A DNA stretch of 64,000 nt, taken from contig CM067529.1 in NCBI GenBank assembly GCA_034509925.1, forward strand, positions 4,365,001-4,429,000, written 5' to 3'. A model generated the notes under the pieces. The model searched no databases. It was not told the DNA's origin and saw only the letters and a list, made by a program, of their open reading frames with translations. Position numbers and translations under genes: made by a program. Shown here piece by piece: positions 24,722 to 44,639 of this stretch; within the stretch, counting starts at the first letter, position 1, and each line of letters starts with the position of its first letter. The DNA comes from Hirudinaria manillensis (lineage: Eukaryota > Annelida > Clitellata > Hirudinida > Hirudinidae).

Positions 24722-25539
24722 TTTTTAAATATTACAGAAAATATGATAGATTTTCCAACTTTCGAGCTTTGAAAGTCCACTCCTTTTTAAACTGATGCAA
24801 TTTTTAGACTAGTGCTATTCTTAAATCAAAATTTTTAAAGCAATAAATGTCAACGGTGGATATTGCAGATTGGACATTTGAACGTTTAATGAATGAAAAT
24901 CGGCAGGTAAAAGTCACGTTACACATTTTTTACACCCAATTGTGAGATTTCCTGTTAAAATCAAATAAATATGTTTAATATCCTTGATCTTAGAATCGTT
25001 TGTAATCTGGTAACATTTTAATCCACCGATTGGAACAGAATTCGTTTTAGGCTTCAAAAATGTTAACAGAATTATATTGTTAGAATTAAAAAGAAAAACT
25101 TATCGAAATGTCAGACATTATATTTTCACCATTGATGAAATTGCAAATTCGTCGCATAAGAATCATATTTTGCTTCTCTCGCTTCCATACTTCCACTGGA
25201 AGTCGACTTGTATTCTTGTTGAGAGTGGCTGTTGTTAACATTGCCAAATATCCGGTTAGATTGGTTCATTGCCAAAGAGGTTACTACAGAATAATGCCGA
25301 AACCTTTTCTTAAAAATGTAAGACAGCAACGACCACCGGAGGGTTAAAGTTAATCGATAGATAATTTAATTAAATAGGATTATAAATTTATTACGCTAAA
25401 ATTAGGTTATTTAAGATATTAGCATTGATATAAATCTATATAAATAAAAATTTCATGGCAGTTTCATGGATGACCAGGACATTCTTTTCTACTAGATTCA
25501 AGGGTGTCCTTGCCCAACATATAACCTCATTATCAATAT

Positions 25540-26625
25540 TTATGGATTTGTTATGTCAAACTCACAAATAAAACACAGCATAAATTTACAAGGAGCGTCA
25601 TTCCAACCTAAGTTCAAAAAAAGTTGAATGCAGTCTTCGTTTTCAAGAAAGTTGTTTGGCTCTCCAGGGAGCCAGTTGGTATAAGGGGGCATTTCAATCT
25701 CTTTTCCACAGCCGTCGATCCAGACGAATTGTCCATTAGAGGATGATCTCCTCCCGGCCGAGAATACTCCAGCATAGTTGCACATACCTTGGTAATATGT
25801 TGGTAAAAGTGATCAGTGATCTTTCAGAAACGCTTCAGAAAGGTGGATGGGGCGGAGAGGATATAATCTCTAATGCCAACCCAACCATTGGAAACGAGTG
25901 TATGTAAATGTTTAATTTAGAGGCATTTTATATCTCACCAGCCCATAGACCCGCTAAGAGATTATCAGTATTAGGATATCCACAAATATTTGATAATTTT
26001 TGAACTCCCACAAAAAACCTTGTAATTTTATGTACGATCTCTACCAATAAAGACAATTGTCTGCAGAATTCCATGGGAATAATAGGGATGTGTTAATTCG
26101 GAATATTATTTTAATTAAATAAATTAAAAATTTCATTTCATTTCATAATGATGATGAAAAATACAAATGAATCTTTAGAAATCGTCAAAAGCTTTTTTAA
26201 TGATACCTTGGAATGGTTCGTACATGATTCGCAGAGCCTCTGTATCATTTGCAGTGATGACCATGGGAAGATGAGCGTCCAGATTCCTGCATACCTGGTA
26301 CGCATCATTCCATATTGAACGATTAGTGAACATTTGATAACATTTGTTGTAGGAGGGGAGATGGAGGAATCCTTCCGGACATACACCTGCTGGTTTTAAT
26401 TTGCATCATTGGCATTTAATTCGATATTCTAAATCGTTTGACTGTAAATTGTCGACAGACATAAATTGTGAAATCATTTGAAAATAAACTTGTAAGCCAT
26501 GCAATTGAGGCCATCAATCGAAAGTTGAGACAAATTTGGAAGGACAAATGAAATTAGTAACCTTGACTCAATCCCTTGGAAGTTAACAGAAGAGCAGTGA
26601 TGATCAGCAATGTACATTTAAACAT
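25540..26625 (-). CDS. Secreted C-type lectin CTL3B (three exons, intact)
   Basis: The exons are 26562-26625, 26207-26389 and 25540-25787 on the minus strand, giving 164 aa. It is a near-identical copy of CTL3A: signal peptide MFKCTLLIITALLLTSKG, VCPEGF, NKCYQMF, GVFSAGRRSSS, LPGEPNN, LGWNDAPC, CFICEFDITNP. The visible difference at the exon 3 start is Met for Thr before CNYAG. EPN and WND are present. Confidence 0.88.
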
Positions 26626-27509
26626 TTCTTTTTTCATTTCAGAAAATACGATAGATATTCTAACTTTCGTGCTATTTATATATGTAAGCTTTTTAAACTG
26701 ATGCAATTTTTTAATTACTGCAATTCATAAATCAAAATTTTTTTAGCAATAAGTGGAGGAAATTAGATCGATCATTTGAATATTTGATCAATGAAATTCA
26801 GCAGGTAAAATGATGTCACGCAATTTTTATAACAAAGTCTGCTTTGCACGAGATTTCCGGTTAATTCCCCCAACCCAAAAAAAATATGACAAACGTCTAA
26901 CCTATTTGTACTTAAAATCGCTTATGAGTCATCGTAGAAACTCTCTCCATTTTTCCGCTAATTGTCACCCGTCAAACAACCCATGAAATGACCCCTAACT
27001 CCGTTATTAGAATTGGCAAAAAAGAACTTTTAGGCATTAGATAAATTTATTAACTCAGATTAAACATTGTGACCAGGAACCAACGGGCACCCAATTATTT
27101 CTGACCAAATTTGATTCTGAAGAAAATTTAATACTTTATGTATAATTATAATTCTGCTTTTCTGGAAATTTGTGCGGAATATTGTAGCTCGTTAATTTAA
27201 AGTTCACAAAAACGTGATTTACACGTGGATGCGCCCAAGAACCACGAAAGACGCTCTCAAAAATCCTTGAAAAAAATTGTTAAAAGGACTTGATCTTCTA
27301 ACATGTTGATTTAATCAGATGGCATGTCATCTATTTTGCAGATGGTAAAACGTTTGTAGTAATCTTTTAAAAACATTTTTTAGAACAGGAAAGACAAAGT
27401 CAACCACTTCTACAACGTAGCAATGCCATCATTACCTGAACGCTGGTGTTTAGAATCATATTTTGAATTTATCATCTTAGGGTTGTTGAAAGAGTTCAAC
27501 TAAGAGTTA

Positions 27510-27743
27510 TTCGCAGACAAAGCATAATTCGTTACATAAACCTCTTAAGATCATTCCAGACCATGCCATTAGAACTTTCACCTGGATGCAAAACTCTTGG
27601 CTATTGTAGTTGTTTGGTTTGCATAGAGCCCACTTGCTGTGTGCCATCCTCCACTGGGTTCCAGGGCCAGTCACCCAGACATTGCGGTTGATGGGATGAA
27701 ATTGATGAGAAATGATGTATGGAATATTATGACATAATTTCAA
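27510..27743 (-). pseudogene. Lectin pseudogene CTL5B: degenerate exon 3
   Basis: The frame is still open (NRNVWVTGPGTQW, CKPNN, FCIQ, LCFVCE) but has lost EPN, WND and the FWTAG segment. No exon 1 or 2 is visible. The unit A copy has a stop in this frame, so the family is decaying. A functional single-exon product is unlikely. Confidence 0.6.
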
Positions 27744-28461
27744 TCTAATTCATATTAGAAATAGACTGAACTAACTGTGAAATGAAAGTTGCATTTGCTC
27801 AAGTGAAAGCTATTGTGAAGTAGACTTATATGATGTCTGTAAATAATTTTATGAACTCGAGATGCAGCAACTGTAAGGGACAAGTGAAGCATGAAATGAA
27901 CACTTCTGGTCCGACAGATGTTTCTGTTTCGACCATAGCAACTCCAGCTAATTATAAATGTTGCAAAAACGTTGCTGGCCTTAGGAAGTTTTATTTAATA
28001 ATAGTATACAAATATAATAATAATAGTTATATTATTATTAAACAATTAGTAATAACATATTTACAATTTTTATTTGAATTAAATATATATTTTTAATATA
28101 CAATGATTTTTTGTTGAATTTACACTTAATTCTTAATCAAAGTAAAAAAAAAATTTAAGATATATATTCTCTGTGAATAATATACACATCCTCTTATTTT
28201 GGGCATTGTATGACCAATAAAATCAGAGACATCATAAAAAAAGTTGTAGGTCATAAAGTTTCTTCTACCACTGTATATGTATTGAATTTAATTTGGCGAT
28301 TAATAGTATAACTACTATTAATATTATTAAAACCATTAAAATATATTTTATGCCGTTATCAATGTAAATGCAAGAAATGCCATACAGATCAAGCAAAAGA
28401 AAATTCTATATGCGCAAGACATCTATGTAATTACCAGAATCACAAAAATGTATTTTAACAG

Positions 28462-29050
28462 AGTGCAGCAAGTGCGCAGATGGCTTCTCTTATTTCCAAT
28501 AGGAGAACAAGTGCCACAGAGTTTTCACGAATAAAAAAAATTGGGAAGGAGCCTCTCGTGTTTGCAACAAATATGGTGATCATCTCGTCGTAGTGAAAAG
28601 TAGCTGCGAAAGAAGTGCCCTGAACAGGATGGTTGCAAATGCGAAAGGCAACTTTAATCGTGTTTTGCTTTTACTCGCATTTCATAATACAGTTTATTAA
28701 ATAAATTGATTTCAGCCAACTTAAACCATCAAATCGAATTGATTTTTATTTTGCATTATTATGAATTTGATTGAAATAATTCTGTTCGTCTTGAGTTTTG
28801 CAATCATGAATTGTTCCCGAAGTCCACGTTTTGGACAGCGGGCAAAAGAAAATGCCTCAACGGACCATTTGCCTGGAATCCGTACCCAGGACTTCTGATA
28901 GATATGACCAATACCAATTGGGTGAAAGGTGAACCCAGTAACGTGAACGAAGAATGTCTCCACTTCTGGATAACCGATAAGAAGGAACTTGGCTGGAATG
29001 ATAGCTTATGTAGAATACCCAACTTCTTTGTCTGCGAAATCAATCTTTAG
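28462..29050 (+). pseudogene. Lectin pseudogene CTL1-like, unit B
   Basis: Exon 2 has the same TAG after SYFQ as in unit A, plus a Cys-to-His change in NKCHRVF and an altered KK-NWEGA stretch. The exon 3 acceptor is damaged as in A. Exon 3 (28811-29050) is open and reads TFWTAGKRKC, GEPSN, WND but FFVCEINL at the end, losing a disulfide cysteine. The shared stop shows that inactivation preceded the A/B duplication. Confidence 0.85.

Positions 29051-34901
<5,851 letters not shown>

Positions 34902-34961
<60 letters not shown>
34902..34961. repeat. (TTA)n array between R2-clade copies 1 and 2
   Basis: About 20 TTA units separate the 5' end of copy 1 from the T-rich 3' tail of copy 2. This fits both elements having landed within one original TTA array. 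Confidence 0.95.
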
Positions 34962-34989
<28 letters not shown>

Positions 34990-36056
34990 TTTTCTCGGCC
35001 TCACACCCAAAACACAAACAACAATATTTCGACGGCCTCTCCAAAGTTTAGTGTCCGCACTAGGGCCCGAGATCACCCTGGACATTCGGTCAGAAGGTGA
35101 AATCACGATCGAACGCGCCGAGTAACGTCAACTGCCAATGTCATTGAGAATTCGCAGTCCGAGAAAGTGCGATTGCCCTCGGAAGTGGGCACCTGTGAGC
35201 CCTCCAGATTTTGTAGCTGTGGCTGAGGACCGAGAGCACAACGTACATTAAACTCGTCTTCGAAGCGCCGCACTCTCTCCAGAATCTGTATGATTCTGCA
35301 CTCATGACTCCTCTCCAGTTGCAAAACGCAGGCGCCAACCTTCGGAAGCATTCTTTGGACGCCGCCTGGGGCATTCCTCAACATCCAATCATGAACATCT
35401 TTAAGGTCGTACTTTGAAACCTTGCTCTCATGACACTTGTCTAAATCATAATCATCGGATGTCACGGCAACATCAGTCACTATGTAGAGGTCACCTCTCC
35501 AGGCACACAGATCAGGAATCTTGAGTCCCTTTTCTGTGGGAATACGGGGCTCTGTTACCGTAGTATAGCCCTTTTTTCGTAGTTCCCGTTCTAATTCCCT
35601 AACGACAGCGTTGTGTCTTTCATGTCTTGGGCCATCAGTTCTCGGGCATCTCTGGATCATGTGGCCCAGCGATTCGAAAGAATTGCAGCCCTCACCGCAT
35701 CTCCTTGAAGCCAGAGGATTCCATCTTGACGCTCGGAGTCTGCAGTGAAGGGCAGCCGCTCGGACCTTTATGCATTTGATATATTGGCCAGATGAAATTC
35801 TTGGGACCGCTGCTGAAATCCAATCACTCATTCCAATTCCTCTGGTGAATGATCTTAATCCATAACCGTCCACTGTTTTGTATAGGCTCTCTGATGCCGC
35901 CACTTTCCAATCTGGTTTTGATTGTTTTGCCTCCGACGTTCCAAATTTCCGGAATTCTCTCATGATCAGGGTGTTGTTCCTAAGAACATCCAACAGGAAT
36001 TCATCTTTACGACTACCTGTCTCAGAGAAGATCTCTGTCAATCTATTTATTCTGAG
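34962..36056 (-). mobile_element. R2-clade element copy 2, 5'-truncated
   Basis: The poly-T at 34962-34984 (its A-tail) is followed by sequence matching copy 1 from its 3' end up to about copy-1 position 31977. There it stops cleanly at TTA repeats. A frame at 35103-36041 (minus) keeps the CCHC knuckle and PDLCAW of the endonuclease. An extra base in the GTTGCAAAACGC region shifts the frame just before the NWRG motif. 5' truncation is the usual product of incomplete target-primed reverse transcription. It is not functional. Confidence 0.9.

Positions 36057-37040
<984 letters not shown>

Positions 37041-37080
<40 letters not shown>
37041..37080. repeat. Short (TTA)n tract between the Dong-like element and R2-clade copy 3
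   Basis: About 13 TTA units joining the 5' end of the Dong-like fragment to the T-rich tail of copy 3. It probably belongs to the target duplication made when copy 3 inserted. Confidence 0.9.
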
Positions 37081-37082
<2 letters not shown>

Positions 37083-39628
37083 TTTTTTTTTTTAATTTTA
37101 TTTTCTCGGCCTCACACCCAAAACACAAACAACAATATTCCGACGGCCTCTCCAGAGTTTAGTGTCCGCACTAGGGCCCGAGATCACCCTGGACATTCGG
37201 TCAGAAGGTGAAATCACGATCGAACGCGCCGAGTAACGTCAACTGCCAATGTCATTGAGAATTCGCAGTCCGAGAAAGTGCGATTGCCCTCGGAAGTGGG
37301 CACCTGTGAGCCCTCCAGATTTTGTAACTGTGACTGAGGACCGAGAGCACAACGTACATTAAACTCGTCTTCGAAGCGCCGCACTCTCTCCAGAATCTGT
37401 ATGATTCTGCACTCATGACTCCTCTCCAGTTGCAAACGCAGGCACCAACCTTCGGAAGCATTCTTTGGACACCGGCTGGGGCATTCCTCAACATCCAATC
37501 ATGAACATCTTTAATGTCATACTTTGAAACCTTGCTCTTATGACACTTGTCTAAATCATAATCATCGGATGTCACGGCAACATCAGTCACTATGTAGAGG
37601 TCACGTGTCCAGGCACACAGATCAGGAATTTTGAGTCCCTTTTCTGTGGGAATACGGGGCTCTATTACCGTAGTATAACCCCTTTTTCGTAATTCCCGTT
37701 CTAATTCCCTGACGACAGCGTTGTGTCTTTCATGCCTTGGGCCATCCGTTCTCGGGCATCTCTGGATCATGTGGCCCAGCGATTCGAAAGAATTGCAGCC
37801 CTCCCCGCATCTCCTTGATTCCCGATTTGAATGATGCGGGAGGTACTCCTGTTAGCAACCAGAGAGACATGTGAACAGCGAGATCGTCATAACTGAATTT
37901 TGCAAGATGCCTTTTTCGAATGCCATCCTGTCCAGGGCTGCTGTCCTTTAGTCCCCGGAATGCGATCTCTACATCCCATCTGGTGATCGGATCTTGCATT
38001 TCTGTTGCGATGTCTCTGATCGTCACCAGAGGCCTGTCATCCTCCACCGATGTCTCCCCAAAGATCTCGCTCCAATAATCCGCCAACCCCGCAGGGAAAG
38101 CGCCTGTCTGGACTTCATATTCTCCTTTCAAAACCGAGTGCGCTGCAGATGTTGGACTTTTTCGGAAAAGTTTTTGCAGACTAGCATAGCACTTCTGTCG
38201 CTCTAACTTTTTTTGTTCCTTCTTTGACACCCTGATTTTTGTCTTCCGGAAAGTTCTGCATTGGTTTTCTGATTTGCTTTGGACACGATCGTTGTTTCTA
38301 TGGGCACTCTCAGCACGATTGGCCGGTTGTCTGGGCTCACTGCTATTGATCTTCTGTGGAACTTGAATTGAGATCCACTTTTCATATTCCTTATTAATCA
38401 GTGAGATTCTCTCTGTTCTCGGGAGCTTCTCGTTTATGAGGTTGGAGAACTCTTCACCATCTAGATGGATCATTTGGTATCTTTCAATCACAAACTGTTT
38501 CAACTTTAACTGATTGTCTATTGCAATTGAGTTACTGACTATTTCTCTTGCTCCCCATTCGTAGGCGGCATTCCTAAAATCTGGTTTTCAGTCTGTCCCG
38601 AGGCCACAGAATCCTGAAAGGCATTGCTTAGAAGGCTCTTATAACCAGGCTTGTTTCTGATTCTCTTTATGCGCCTAACACTCATATCCGGGAAGTGCCT
38701 GGAGAGGGCGATATTGATTCTCTTTCTTTCCTGGTCATTAAGTCCAGCTTCAGCTCTCGACATATTCCTCCATAGTTCTTTTGAATGTCCCGAGTGAACT
38801 TCCTCAAATGATTCTTCGCAGACAGAATTTCTACTCGCAGTCAGCTCAGTTGGACTCTCGGCTAATGACGTCTGAAAATTTTCTGAGGACCTGGTATTAC
38901 TGATGCATTGTTGGAGAATAGTTCTGTATTCTGTCTGTCTTCTATGTCCTCGAATGGAGGCCAAGGTTCGGTGAGGGAAATGTTTGTGGAGTTCAATGTT
39001 GATGAATCTAACTCCTTGTTGCTTCAGTTCTATCTCCAACATTGCCATCACATGGGATTCCTCTTTATCCCATCTACATTTTCCGTAGCTTTTTCCTGAC
39101 CTTTTTGCGTGACACTGAACTGGATGGACGCGACTTTCGTGAATTCTTGCTCCTTTTGTTGTTTTGAATTCAGCGTTACAATATTCGCACTTTGGCTGTA
39201 CAGTCACTTGAGTCTCAGAAGGGCCAGAACAGTCTTTCACCTTTGTGAGAGCCAACAAGGTGCGCGCACGGGTTTGCATTGTTTACTTATTGTTCTTTCC
39301 GACGATTCCTCAAGTTGAATTAAATCAAAAAATTCACAAAAACATCGACCAGCAGACGCTCTTGGAAGCAAACGAGCTTGAAATGACTTCTTTCTCTTCT
39401 GTTTTCCTGAAGTTGTGGAGTCCAGAACAATGCAAGACGTCGACAGATAAATTTACGCTGTTCAACTTCAGTTTTTCCCCTTTGAACTTGAGAATGGTCT
39501 CACAATCCTAAACGGAATGTAGGGGACACGAAATGGTCAGAAAAAAAGCGAAACTGCCGCAAAAACCGTAAAATTATCGAGAATTCGCGAAAAACAGCCG
39601 CACGACCACTCGCTCGAGACACTCGAGA
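37081..39628 (-). mobile_element. R2-clade element copy 3, internally deleted
   Basis: The 3' end with its A-tail (37081-37096) and the 5' end with the CTCGAG motifs (about 39610-39628) are both present. An internal segment of about 1.45 kb is missing, joining copy-1 positions near 31629 and 33083 at about 37817. The lost part includes FADD and most of the reverse transcriptase. A one-base deletion near 38541 also breaks the N-terminal frame. The zinc finger and Myb-like regions (38539-39279, minus) remain readable. It is not autonomous. Confidence 0.9.
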
Positions 39629-39889
<261 letters not shown>

Positions 39890-39999
39890 AATATTAATAC
39901 TAGCCCTTTGGATGAGCCTGTAATCAAATAAACAAATGTAATAGTTTTCCTTATTACGGAATGGAATAATATATATTAATATGTTCACAGAATGCATGG

Positions 40000-40360
40000 G
40001 GCCCTAGACTCATGCCATGTCCAGATGAGAGGACAAGAGGTCACGACTGGAAGCTGGCAACAGGAGTGGCACACAAAGACTTGAGAAAATTTTTCTTTTG
40101 CAACAGAGTCGTGGAGAGTTGGAACAAGCTTCCTCAGGAAGTTATCGAAGCAAAGAATACTGAAATATTTAAAATTTTACTAGATGACCACTTCGGCGAT
40201 TGTAAATATTTGATTTGTTAGAGAGCGATGTACATAGTTTGTTAGTTTTTGTTGAAAGTTTTATGATTTTGTTCAGGCGAGGGGTTCGCCCGTGCCTTAT
40301 ATAATAATAATAATAATAATAACTATATATTGATTAATATTTAAAATCTGAGATATAATT

Positions 40361-40409
<49 letters not shown>
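40000..40409 (+). mobile_element. 3' fragment of a non-LTR retrotransposon with (TAA)n tail, between units B and C
   Basis: Copy of 19574-19980, with the frame at 40012-40221 (RKFFFCNRVVESWNKLPQEV) and TAA tracts at 40302-40322 and 40362-40408. It was duplicated with the locus; the TAA tract lengths differ from the other copy. Confidence 0.75.
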
Positions 40410-40410
<1 letters not shown>

Positions 40411-40803
40411 CAGTTACTACTAAAAATATCTTGTCCGAAATTGATCGACTTGAGTAGACAATCAATTTCAATTTAAAACTCAACATGGCTTCCTTGTGAA
40501 TCATTCCACTACCAAAACCAAAACTACTTTTCTGAGCTTTTACACGAAGCTTAATAACTTAGAGGTACGTAAATTATTCGTACTGTTATTATTTATATTG
40601 TCATAATCATTCAAACTGGTTAAGCTAGTGTTATCTCCAATTCAAAAGTGATTCTATTAAGGGACTGGTTTTGTCACAGGTATACCTACTAAGAAATCAA
40701 TAACATAAAATGAATAGCCAGCCGAGTATCCAGGCTTTCAAAATCGATATTTTAAATTAAAAAGGTGATATTTCAAAGGGTGTTCCTAACGAGTTCGAAG
40801 TCC

Positions 40804-40811
40804 TATAAATA
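40804..40811 (+). promoter_or_regulatory. TATA box of CTL6C
   Basis: TATAAATA, 57 bp upstream of the CTL6C ATG, placed exactly as in CTL6B. Confidence 0.65.
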
Positions 40812-40860
40812 CAGGGGTCCACAGAGTGCTATAGATACTGATACTTTCTGGTTCTTCAGA

Positions 40861-41499
40861 ATGCTCTACTTGGTGTACTTTTTCTTCTTTGTTATCTTTC
40901 CCTTTCACGGGTTCTGCCAAGGTGAGTTTTGGCTCTCTATTTTGTCCTCTTTTTTAATGTCTAAATTCAATTAATTTTTACTTTCAGATTGTGTAGAATG
41001 TCCGGAAGGCTTCACCCGTTTCGAAGAGGAGCACAAGTGTCTCTTGGCCTTCCCGATCAGGAAAACTTGGGAAGAAGCCCTGACCATTTGCAGCGATCGT
41101 GGTTCTCATCTTGTGACCATCCAGAGCCCCCTCATCAACGGGCCATTGGAGAGAGTGATTGAAGGAGTGTTAGGTATTTACAACACCATTTAATTGCTAT
41201 CTGGAAATTTATCATCTTAACGTGTTTTATTTTTGTTTTTAGAATCCTGTGTGAACCCAGCCGTCAACACACCGGCATTCTGGACAGCCGGGAGAAGAAA
41301 GTGCGCCGAAGGTCCTTTTGCCTGGGTCCCCAACCATGGAATCAAGCTGCCGATGGTGTACACCAACTGGCTTCCGGGAGAACCCAATAATGTCAATGGG
41401 AACGAGAACTGCGTCCACTTCCTGTCAAACCAACATCTCTCCTGGAACGACACACCCTGCGAAAGGGTCAACTGCTTCGTCTGCGAGGTCGACCTTTAA
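40861..41499 (+). CDS. Secreted C-type lectin CTL6C (three exons, intact)
   Basis: The exons are 40861-40921, 40988-41173 and 41243-41499, giving 167 aa. The gene has the structure of CTL6B, with few replacements: FHGF for FNGF in the signal peptide, CVEC for CVKC, and NGNEN for NGKEN. EPN and WND are retained. The frames and all splice sites are intact. Confidence 0.92.
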
Positions 41500-42061
41500 A
41501 GTTGGGGGAGGGATCTTAAGGGCCACCATGGCATAGGAACACCCACCCGACTACCGTCCTACCTATTGAACTTTGTTCATTTGGGTTTGATATTCAAAAT
41601 TAACTTCATCGTAGATTGATGACTTTTGGAAATAAAATTTTGTCGCATCCAAGACATTATTTTTTTTTATTCAGGTCATAACCCGCTTTAAACATTTTAT
41701 TTTGACTAGGAAGCTTCGAAGTAAACATTAAAGACATTAATAATATTTCTATTTGTATCTTTTATTGACAACTCAAAAACAAATAATTGCTTAATTATAT
41801 AAGCGATGGAAACTTGATTCTGTTCAACTTTAGCGCAACGAACTGAACATATAAGTTCTCAAGATTTGGTGAGGCCATAGGCAGAAATCGCCTTTAATTT
41901 ATTTGTAAAAGTATGAAAATTAAGTTTCAACCCGAAAGTTTAATGGAACAAGATTGTGCTAACATGTATCTGCAGCGATATAATATTAAAATATTAAAAC
42001 ATCATGTTTGTTGATAAAACGAATCCCTTCCAAAGGGTCCAACATGATTGGAAACTTGAAA

Positions 42062-42930
42062 TCACATGTCGATTTCGCAAACAAAGCAGTTTCCATGGGC
42101 GCAGACGAGATCACTCCATCCGAGGTCCTGGTCTTTATCGACAACGAGTTGTATGCACACGTTTCCACCCAGGTTGTTCGGTTCGTCCGGAAGCCAGTTG
42201 GTGTAATCCATGTTTATCCTGATACCCTGACCTGGTGCCCAGACGAAAGGACTGGCGGAACACCTCCTTCTGCCTGCTGTCCAGAAAGTCGGCTTGTTGA
42301 GAAATTTGCTCACACAGCAGCCTTGCGATGGTGTTCATGATGATTATTTGAAATGAATTAATTGTGTTAATTAATAAATAAATTAATTAATTAATAACAA
42401 ATCATTTTATTATAAAATTAATAATAATTATTATTATTATTATAGTGATTATAATTATTAATATTATTATAATGATTATAATAATTGTTATTAATAGTTA
42501 CCGAATCCTAATTTAAAACTAATATTACTACCGAGAGACTTAGCATTATCGCAAGTTTGGAAAGAACCTTCCATCTGATCGATGATTCTGTTCAAGAGGA
42601 CGTTGTCAGAGGCATTCCTAACGACGACGAGGTGAGCATTCAACTTGGCACAGACTTCGGTGGCATTCTCCCAACTTTCCTTGCTCGTGAAGGCCTTGTA
42701 ACACTTGTTCTCTTTCGAGAAATACCGAAAGTCTTCGGGACAGATTGGGCAGTACTGGGCTGGAATTGGTCGAATTACATTTACAATTTATCCGAGTATT
42801 GACAGTGATAATCATAATAATTTTAATATCAATAACAACGATAATAATATATCTTACACTCGGTACGTGCGCTCAGTCCACTAAATGATAACAGGATAAC
42901 CACCGAGAGGAGATAAACCCTGGCAGACAT
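42062..42930 (-). CDS. Secreted C-type lectin CTL2C (three exons, intact, EPN form)
   Basis: The exons are 42858-42930, 42568-42759 and 42062-42321 on the minus strand, giving 174 aa. It is a copy of CTL2A and CTL2B, with one notable change: the calcium-site tripeptide reads EPN (DEPNNLGG) where A and B read EPD. WSD is unchanged. Exon 2 carries a Val-to-Ile change near its end. Sequence upstream is as in A and B for about 200 bp, including the TATA box at 42976-42983. Beyond about 43135 unit C diverges. Confidence 0.9.
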
Positions 42931-43135
42931 CTTGAACTCTGAATCACTCTCAGATCGTGGTATAAGATTTCAAGCTATTTATAAATTATCGCCCCTACCT
43001 GAGAAAGCCGATACATACTGTCGAGGAAATGAAACCACGATGTAATTACAACGAAGAGAATGACGATGATGATAACAACATCATAACAATAACAACTACA
43101 TCGACAACAACAATATCATCATTATCGTCGTCAAC

Positions 43136-44170
43136 GACGACAAAATTATTAACAAATTGATAAAGATTAAAATAAACACCTCGTGACATGGAAAACAATA
43201 CGCAAAATGATTATTAATTAATCAGGAGGTAATCAACGATGCATCGATTGAAACAGTTTAATTGAAGCAAACATTGTTTCATCGTCTTCTGATTGCAGAG
43301 AAATATATTTCTCATTTCTTATTTGCCAAATAAATTTTACCTTTTTTGGTTGAAATTGATAAAAAATAATCCATATAAATAAAAATGCAATGTGTGTTTG
43401 TAACATGCAAATGTTCTCTGAAAGTACTTGACCAATTGCTTTGAAACTTTGACACAACATAGTACTCGATCAGGGGAGTGTTTGTATATAGGTTTCATAT
43501 ATGTGCCACAACTACATCATGTAAAAATACGCTTTTTTCGCAAATCCGGCCATCTTACGACGTCACGGCCTAATCTATGTAAATAAACTTTAGAGAGACA
43601 TTAAAAAGCTTAAAATATCGTAACCCTCAAGCATTGTTGTTGTGGGATTATACGTATCTTTGGTTTTATGCACCTCGTGCGATGAGGCACGCTCGTTTTC
43701 CGTTTTAAATCCGCTCGTGTTCGTATCGTACTGTGTCGTGTTGTGTCGAGTTGTGTCGTATTGCGTTGATCCTAATAAACCGTGTTGATCTCGATATTCT
43801 GAAGTTATAACAATTGTGAAAAAAGTAAAAATAAACATATTAGAAAATTTCTTTCTTATAAAATTAATAATCAGATTGAGCCACAGCAACGCGTGGCTGG
43901 ACACCACTAGTTAATAATAAAACAAAACTAGTTTTTAAATGATAATTTCATCTTTACATCGTCGTCATTTTTCGACACTGCAGCCGATCAGTTTACATTG
44001 TTTGCATTGGGAATTTTATAGTAAGGTCGTTGTTGGGTTCAAAGGTTAAAGTTTAAAGAGCTCAAAGGGGTTCCTTCGATCCGTCCATTTTTAGAATTAA
44101 AATGTCAAAAAACGCAAAAACGATGCAAAATGCAATAAATAAATAAATCGGAGAAATAAATTTCTTTTCA
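43136..44170. other. Unit C-specific sequence replacing part of the spacer
   Basis: Units A and B run from the CGTCGTCGTCAACAGCATC region straight to TTTTATAAAG. In unit C about 1 kb of different sequence lies between these points. It includes a Helitron-like element (43366-43912) and a stretch of short TGTGTCGT-like repeats (43710-43770). I see no gene. Confidence 0.6.
43366..43912. mobile_element. Helitron-like non-autonomous element, first copy
   Basis: The left part begins TCCATATAAATAAAAATGCA and continues ATGTGTGTTTGTA. It matches 45470-45660 over about 190 bp. The right part (AGATTGAGCCACAGCAACG, then CGTGGC and a terminal CACTAGT) also matches the end of the second copy. A TC start, a short CCAC/GTGG hairpin and a CTAG-T end fit Helitron termini. 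No helicase is encoded. Confidence 0.5.
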
Positions 44171-44639
44171 AATCAAGGAATTTTATAAAGAAAAAAGAAT
44201 ATTCACAAAAAAAAGATTATTTCCTGGTTTAAAAAAAAGCCAGAAAAAATGATTTGCTCATCTATTTGTCAGTGTTGATAATCTCCGACTAAGTGCGAGC
44301 AAATCCATCCGATGTTGTTGCTAAAACATGTTGCTTGTTAATTACAACACATGGCAACATATTTTCGCTGGCAACAACAACAACAACGACGGTCTCAACT
44401 CTGAAGCGTCCATAAGGTTGTTCCCATGTGCATTGAACAATTGATATCATTCGATTAAAGATATAAATAAATCTGTCCTTTCGAAGAAAAGATCTTTGAG
44501 CATCTTTCGCTTTCTGGTAAAATGGAATTTTTCAATTACTTGTATGTATTTTGATAAACAATTTCTCAACCTTAAAATATTTCTCGTCCATAAATAGCTC
44601 GAGCTACAATAGTTCAAACGATTTTAAACCGCCTCTAGC

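Noticed and set aside
28811..29050. Single-exon secreted lectin starting at MFPKSTFW
   Set aside because: It is only exon 3 of a CTLD, without a signal peptide, joined to a broken exon 2. The internal Met is not a plausible start for a secreted protein.
43710..43770. Short TGTGTCGT-like repeats that at first glance suggested a CRISPR-like spacing
   Set aside because: The units are too short, contiguous and variable, and the window is plainly eukaryotic.
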